A stretch of DNA of 8,090 nt from Cyanobacteria bacterium M_surface_7_m2_040 (GTDB lineage: Bacteria; Cyanobacteriota; Cyanobacteriia; PCC-6307; Cyanobiaceae), in the NCBI GenBank assembly GCA_016882555.1, contig VGPQ01000051.1:1-8090 (forward strand), read 5' to 3'. The position numbers and the translations under genes are program-made. Positions 4,891 through 8,090 of the stretch are shown one piece after another (positions within the stretch are counted from its first letter, which is position 1; the number at the start of each line of letters is the position of its first letter). Below the pieces are notes generated by a model, which was not told the DNA's origin, ran no database searches, and saw only the letters and a list, made by a program, of their open reading frames with translations.

Positions 4891-5301
4891 TTGAAGCTCT
4901 TCGGGCTGGTGCTGGGCGTGCCACTGAACTTGCCGCCTGATCTGCCACCTGATCTGCCGCTGGCTGAAGCGGTGAAGGCTGATCCAGGCGGCGTTGATCT
5001 GGCGGCTCTGCTGGTGCGGGATCCGGCCGCCACGCTGCTGCTGCGGGTGAGCGGGCCGTCGATGCAGGGGGCCGGCATCGACCATGGCGATCTGCTGCTG
5101 GTCGACTGCGGTCTGGAGCCCCGGCCCGGCCAGGTGGTGGTGGCGCGCCTCGGCGATGGCTTCACGGTCAAGCGGCTGGTGCGCTGGCGCGGCCAGTTGG
5201 CGCTGGCGGCCGCCCATCCGGCCTATCCGCTGTTGCCGCTCGATCCCCAGGGTGATCACCGGTTGCTGGGGGTGGTGCGCCATGTGATCCGCCGCTGCTG
5301 A
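4891..5301 (+). CDS. umuD: UmuD-like protein with intact Ser-Lys dyad but no recognisable cleavage site
   Basis: 136 aa from TTG 4891; GTG 4909 and GTG 4918 are equally possible starts, and no ATG is available in the right place. The catalytic core is complete: LLLRVSGPSMQGAGIDHGD carries the nucleophile Ser57, and FTVKRL carries Lys94, a spacing of 37 as in E. coli Ser60/Lys97. It ends HRLLGVVRHVIRRC, matching the usual UmuD C-terminus. The region that should hold the cleavage site, just before the VDLAALL segment (35-41), has no Ala-Gly or Cys-Gly and no FPSPAADY. Instead it reads LPPDLPPDLPLAEAV (14-28), built on a 12-bp DNA repeat. The gene ends 6 bp before umuC, so the two form an operon. 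It may work as a naturally UmuD'-like subunit of polymerase V, as a protease acting in trans on the other UmuD copy, or both. Confidence 0.88.
   Translation: MKLFGLVLGVPLNLPPDLPPDLPLAEAVKADPGGVDLAALLVRDPAATLLLRVSGPSMQGAGIDHGDLLLVDCGLEPRPGQVVVARLGDGFTVKRLVRWRGQLALAAAHPAYPLLPLDPQGDHRLLGVVRHVIRRC
4930..4953 (+). repeat. 12-bp direct repeat encoding LPPD twice
   Basis: TTGCCGCCTGAT (4930-4941) is followed at once by CTGCCACCTGAT (4942-4953), and then by CTGCCGCTGGCT as a degenerate third unit. The repeat encodes LPPD-LPPD-LPLA. It occupies the segment where other UmuD proteins carry their scissile bond, so it may mark the slippage event that erased the site. Confidence 0.75.
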
Positions 5302-5307
5302 GCAGCC

Positions 5308-6588
5308 ATGGCCCTGGCGACGGTGCTGATCGATGGCAACAACTTCTACGCCTCCTGCGAGGCGGTGGTGGATCCGGCTGTGGTGGGCCGGCCGTTGGTG
5401 GTGCTCTCCAACAACGATGGCTGCATCGTGTCGCGCAGTGCCGAGGCCCGCGCCCTGGGCATCGCCATGGGCGTTCCCTACTTCAAGGTGCGCCAGCAGC
5501 TCGAGCGCCACGGCGTGGTGGTGCGCAGTTCCAACTACGCCCTGTATGCCGACATGAGCCAGCGGCTGATGACCACCCTGGAGCGCTGGCTGGAGGAGCT
5601 GGAGGTGTATTCGATTGACGAGGCTTTCGGTGTGTTGCACCGCCCCGTCACTGGCGATCTCAGCGCCTGGGGGCGGGCGTTGCGGCGCGAGGTGCTCTGC
5701 CATCTGGGGCTACCAGTGGCCGTGGGCATCGCCGGCACCAAGGTGCTGGCCAAGATTGCCAATCGGGCTGCCAAGGCGGATCCGGCGCGCGCCGGCGTGC
5801 TGGATCTGGCGGTGGAACCCGACGCTGACGCCCTGCTGGCGCGCATCGCCATCGAAGACGTGTGGGGCATCGGTCGCCGCCTGGCCCGCTGGTGCCGCTT
5901 GCGGGGGGTGGCCGACGCCCGCGCCCTGCGCGACATGCCCAGCGGCGAGCTGCAGCGCAAGTGCGGCGTGGTGGGTCTGCGGCTGCAGCAGGAGCTGCGG
6001 GGGCAGGCCTGTCTGCCGCTGGTGCGTGTGGCGCCGCCCAAGCAGGAAACCTGCGTGAGCCGCAGTTTCAGCCAGCCGGTCGAGAGCCTCGAGGCGTTGC
6101 GCCAGGCGGTGGCCACCTATCTGGTGCGGGCTGCCGAGAAGCTACGCCAGCAAGGGCAGCGGGCCGGGGCGATCACCGTGTTTGTGCGCAGCAGCCCCTT
6201 CAACGGCACCAGCCTGTACAGCCAGGCCGCCACGGTGGTGCTGCCGCTGGCCAGCAACGACACCGCCGTGCTGCTGGCGGCGGCCCTGCCCCTGGCCGAG
6301 CGGCTGTTTCGCCCGCGCAAGCCGCTGCAGAAGGCCGGCGTGCTGCTGCAGCAGCTGCAGAGCGAGGACCTGCTGCAGCACCACCTGCTGCTGCCGTTGC
6401 CGCTGGAGCAGCAGCAGCGCCGTGAGCGGCTGATGGCGGTGATCGACGCGCTCAACCGCCGCTTCGGCCGCGGTGCCGTGCAGTGGGCAGCCTGCGGTCT
6501 GCGGCCCGCCTGGACCATGCGCCGCTCACGGCTGTCGCGGGCTGCCACCACCTGCCTGGCCCAGATCCCGGTGGTCCAGGCCCGTTGA
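5308..6588 (+). CDS. umuC: DNA polymerase V catalytic subunit UmuC (Y-family translesion polymerase)
   Basis: 426 aa, close to E. coli UmuC (422). It copies past damaged bases as a complex with processed UmuD and is normally induced by the SOS response. The Y-family palm residues are present: Asp9 in VLIDGNNFYASCE and Asp104-Glu105 in VYSIDEAF. Tyr14 matches the steric-gate Tyr that excludes ribonucleotides. A helix-hairpin-helix-like thumb segment follows (EDVWGIGRRLARWCRLRGV, 183-201), then the little-finger domain (about 245-350, starting with KQETCVSRSF). The C-terminal UmuC-type domain ends with WAACGLRPAWTMRRSRLS, matching WFAGRGIAPEWQMKREMLS of E. coli. The segment equivalent to the beta-clamp motif QLNLF reads QHHLLL (357-362), so the aromatic residue is missing. 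ATG 5308 is the natural start, 6 bp after the stop of the upstream umuD. Confidence 0.96.
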   Translation: MALATVLIDGNNFYASCEAVVDPAVVGRPLVVLSNNDGCIVSRSAEARALGIAMGVPYFKVRQQLERHGVVVRSSNYALYADMSQRLMTTLERWLEELEVYSIDEAFGVLHRPVTGDLSAWGRALRREVLCHLGLPVAVGIAGTKVLAKIANRAAKADPARAGVLDLAVEPDADALLARIAIEDVWGIGRRLARWCRLRGVADARALRDMPSGELQRKCGVVGLRLQQELRGQACLPLVRVAPPKQETCVSRSFSQPVESLEALRQAVATYLVRAAEKLRQQGQRAGAITVFVRSSPFNGTSLYSQAATVVLPLASNDTAVLLAAALPLAERLFRPRKPLQKAGVLLQQLQSEDLLQHHLLLPLPLEQQQRRERLMAVIDALNRRFGRGAVQWAACGLRPAWTMRRSRLSRAATTCLAQIPVVQAR

Positions 6589-6593
6589 TGCTG

Positions 6594-6618
6594 CAGTGGC
6601 AGCCCGTTGGGCCCACTG
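6594..6618 (+). terminator. Hairpin just after umuC (possible terminator)
   Basis: CAGTGG (6594-6599) pairs with CCACTG (6613-6618), and GCCC (6602-6605) pairs with GGGC (6609-6612) around a GTT loop, giving a 10-bp stem with a 2-nt bulge. It starts 6 bp after the umuC stop codon. No T-run follows directly, so termination is uncertain; it may instead protect the 3' end of the umuDC transcript. Confidence 0.4.
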
Positions 6619-6731
6619 GCAAGGTGCTGTGCTGTTGTTTGCAGCGCAAGGCCTGCGGTGCTGCGTCAGGGCGACTTCAGGGAGTTGAGGGGCGGAGAGA
6701 TTGGGGTGTCAGCACCACCTATTCAGCCGCG

Positions 6732-6977
6732 ATGTTCCTGACATACAGCCCTGATGGCAGCCTCGTGCACATCAAGAGTCTTGAGGCGCTGCTCGATCCG
6801 TTCGTTAACACAGTTGAAGGCCGCTTTCACGCTGGCGAAGAAATTCAGGATCCGCAGGCTTTTTTGAAATGCGAACTGCGCTTTCCATCGGGTGAACAGC
6901 TGCCGCGCTGTTGGCTTGATCCGGATTATGGCCATCACCGTGTGCTGCGCCAATCGGCTGAAGGCCTGAGGGCTTAG
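6732..6977 (+). CDS. Small acidic-leaning protein of unknown function
   Basis: 81 aa from ATG 6732. The frame is open upstream into the umuC region, but those residues look non-coding and there is no other start nearby. The sequence (MFLTYSPDGSLVHI, LEALLDPFVNTVEGRFHAGEE, FLKCELRFPSGEQLPRCWLD) looks like a compact mixed alpha/beta domain without signal peptide or TM segment. It contains two Cys and a WLDPDYGHHR segment near the end. I recall similar short proteins in picocyanobacterial genomes but know no function for them. It lies 143 bp after umuC and probably has its own promoter. No partner gene suggests a role. Confidence 0.65.
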   Translation: MFLTYSPDGSLVHIKSLEALLDPFVNTVEGRFHAGEEIQDPQAFLKCELRFPSGEQLPRCWLDPDYGHHRVLRQSAEGLRA

Positions 6978-7048
6978 GGGAGGCTTTGCAGCATTCAGAT
7001 ATCAGTCGTTATGATGCAACTTCAGCATGGCATTTTGCACGTTGAATG

Positions 7049-7079
7049 GCCGGGCGTAATGCCATAACAGTGGCCCGGC
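7049..7079. repeat. Inverted repeat between two small genes
   Basis: GCCGGGC (7049-7055) pairs with GCCCGGC (7073-7079) across a 17-nt loop. It lies 72 bp after the preceding stop and has no T-run on either side. It may be an RNA hairpin that separates the upstream gene from the ribbon-helix-helix gene. Confidence 0.35.
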
Positions 7080-7181
7080 ATCAATGCTGCAAATCTGCTT
7101 TCCTGCTTAAGCAGTATCGCCGTTCGAGTGCAAGATTCTGGTGTTAAGGTCTACTCTTTGGCTCAAATCGGCTGCGGCTCA

Positions 7182-7352
7182 ATGAGGAGGATCACGATTT
7201 CGGTGGCCGATGACATGCATCGAGCGCTGCGCTTGCTTGTAATCCTGGAGGGAAAGTCATTCGGCGCAGTTGTGCTTGAAGCGCTGGATGATTATTTGAA
7301 GCGAAAAAATGCCTATGGTCTCGATGTTTCGCAAAGCAAAGATCAGCGCTGA
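7182..7352 (+). CDS. Ribbon-helix-helix (CopG/Arc-like) DNA-binding protein, orphan
   Basis: 56 aa from ATG 7182. An N-terminal beta-strand RRITISVADDMHRALRLL is followed by two helices (HRALRLLVILEGKSFGAVV, then LEALDDYLKRK). This is the compact fold of RHH repressors and type II antitoxins, with a charged tail (SQSKDQR) that could bind a partner. ATG 7182 is chosen because the strand begins directly after it; the frame continues upstream to 7128. Codons here are less GC-rich than in umuC or arsM (for example TTGAAGCGAAAAAATGCC), which could mean recent transfer. There is no toxin ORF directly downstream or upstream, so it is either an orphan antitoxin or a small transcription factor. Target sites are unknown. 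Confidence 0.7.
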   Translation: MRRITISVADDMHRALRLLVILEGKSFGAVVLEALDDYLKRKNAYGLDVSQSKDQR

Positions 7353-7482
7353 ATTGAGTGGTTCAAAATCAGTTGATTGAATCGGCCGTCTGAATCCGTT
7401 TCCCTGATCAAGGGGCGTTGTCTGTTGGGTGTGCTGCAAAGGGATCTTGGGGGCGTTGTAAGGCCCCACTCCTCCTGAAGGA

Positions 7483-7529
7483 TCCCTGACCTTGGCGATG
7501 GTGCGCTGTCGGGATGGTGTGGTCAGGGA
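7483..7529. repeat. Perfect 9-bp inverted repeat upstream of the antiporter gene
   Basis: TCCCTGACC (7483-7491) pairs with GGTCAGGGA (7521-7529) across a 29-nt loop. A short GGCC...GGCC hairpin follows at 7532-7546. Together they precede the antiporter start by about 70-85 bp and would lie in its 5' untranslated region if transcription begins upstream. No known riboswitch class is recognised. It could be a regulatory leader or an operator. Confidence 0.45.
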
Positions 7530-7613
7530 CCGGCCAGTCGACGGCCTTGATACCTTGGCTTGGCACGGAGGGTGATGAGCCTTCTGAGCAGAGCTCGAAC
7601 GCATCCCTGCGCC

Positions 7614-8090
7614 ATGCCCTTTCTGCCCAGTCTGCTTGAAATCATCGTCGGCATTCTGCTGCTGTTTGGTGGCGGCGAATTCTTCGTGGCAGGTTCGGTG
7701 GCCATCTCGCTGCGCCTGGGGATCCCTCAGATCGTCATCGGCTTGACCCTGGTGTCGCTCGGCACCAGCGCGCCTGAGCTGTTCGTCAGCATGATTTCGA
7801 CCGTCCAGGACAACGACGGCATCGCCATCTCCAACATCGTTGGCAGCAACATCTTCAATGTGCTGGTGGTGCTGGGCCTCAGCGCGCTGGTGATGCCCCT
7901 CAGGGTCCGCAGCCGGCTGGTGCGCCGCGATGTGCCGCTGCTGCTGGCCATTTCCATGACCGTCTGGGGCATGGCCGCCGGTGGACGGGTCTACTGGCAG
8001 GCGGGGTTGGCCTTGCTGGTGGCGTTGGTGATCAACATCGTCTGGGAGTGCCGCACCGCCGCTGAAAACCCCGACGAAGCCGATGAATTC
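7614..8090 (+). CDS. CaCA-family Na+/Ca2+ (or K+/Ca2+) exchanger, YrbG type (partial, 3' end missing)
   Basis: The first 159 residues of an integral membrane cation exchanger; the gene runs off the window. It resembles E. coli YrbG throughout: an N-terminal hydrophobic helix (LLEIIVGILLLFGGGEFFV), then the first alpha-repeat motif GLTLVSLGTSAPELFVS (43-59) with the conserved ion-site Glu55, then NIVGSNIFNVLVVLGL (74-89), then a cytoplasmic loop RSRLVRRD, two more TM helices, and the start of an acidic loop (ENPDEADEF) before the second repeat. The likely role is calcium export coupled to sodium entry at the plasma membrane. ATG 7614 matches the YrbG start; an in-frame ATG at 7575 with GGAGGG just before it (only 2 nt spacing) would add 13 residues and remains possible. 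Confidence 0.93.
   Translation, partial: MPFLPSLLEIIVGILLLFGGGEFFVAGSVAISLRLGIPQIVIGLTLVSLGTSAPELFVSMISTVQDNDGIAISNIVGSNIFNVLVVLGLSALVMPLRVRSRLVRRDVPLLLAISMTVWGMAAGGRVYWQAGLALLVALVINIVWECRTAAENPDEADEF

Noticed and set aside
4885..5703. Long minus-strand ORF opposite umuD-umuC
   Set aside because: Antisense His/Gln/Ala-rich translation with no family features; the plus strand clearly encodes UmuD and UmuC.

Overview
The window is GC-rich chromosomal DNA, most probably from a picocyanobacterium of the Synechococcus/Cyanobium type. I infer this from four things: the linked ArsS/ArsM genes for arsenosugar synthesis, a perfect match to the cyanobacterial LexA-box consensus, small hypothetical proteins of a style I associate with picocyanobacteria, and the absence of any obvious HIP1 octamer. 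No rRNA, tRNA, CRISPR array or intact mobile element was seen.

Layout. (1) Positions 2-1891 form a plus-strand cluster: the 3' end of an arsS-like radical SAM gene, an arsM arsenite methyltransferase, and an exported protein of unknown function whose start overlaps the arsM stop. (2) Positions 1892-2630 have no convincing gene. They hold a minus-strand-oriented terminator-like hairpin and a degenerate 11-12 bp tandem repeat rich in GAATTC. (3) A fusion-type protein (2631-3386, HicA-like fold plus bacterial eRF1-like domain) is followed by a LexA box and a stand-alone umuD-like gene (3450-4028). (4) Positions 3949-4804 hold three small genes: a one-TM protein convergent with and overlapping umuD, a 50-aa conserved-looking protein, and an exported MliC-family protein on the minus strand. 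(5) Positions 4891-6588 are a second umuD followed 6 bp later by umuC (DNA polymerase V). (6) Positions 6732-7352 hold two small genes, one a ribbon-helix-helix protein. (7) The window ends inside a CaCA-family Na+/Ca2+ exchanger (7614 onward).

The most interesting signal is the UmuD pair. The first UmuD keeps an excellent self-cleavage region (Ala-Gly followed by FPSPAADYVE) but has lost both catalytic residues: the Ser of GDSM is Ala, and the dyad Lys is Arg. The second UmuD keeps Ser and Lys at exactly the right spacing (37 residues) but has no Ala-Gly or Cys-Gly cleavage site, only a Pro-rich LPPD repeat. The two defects are complementary. They suggest a split system in which one protein is the cleavable substrate and the other is either the trans-acting protease or a permanently UmuD'-like partner of the adjacent UmuC. 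Only the substrate-like copy carries a clear LexA box.
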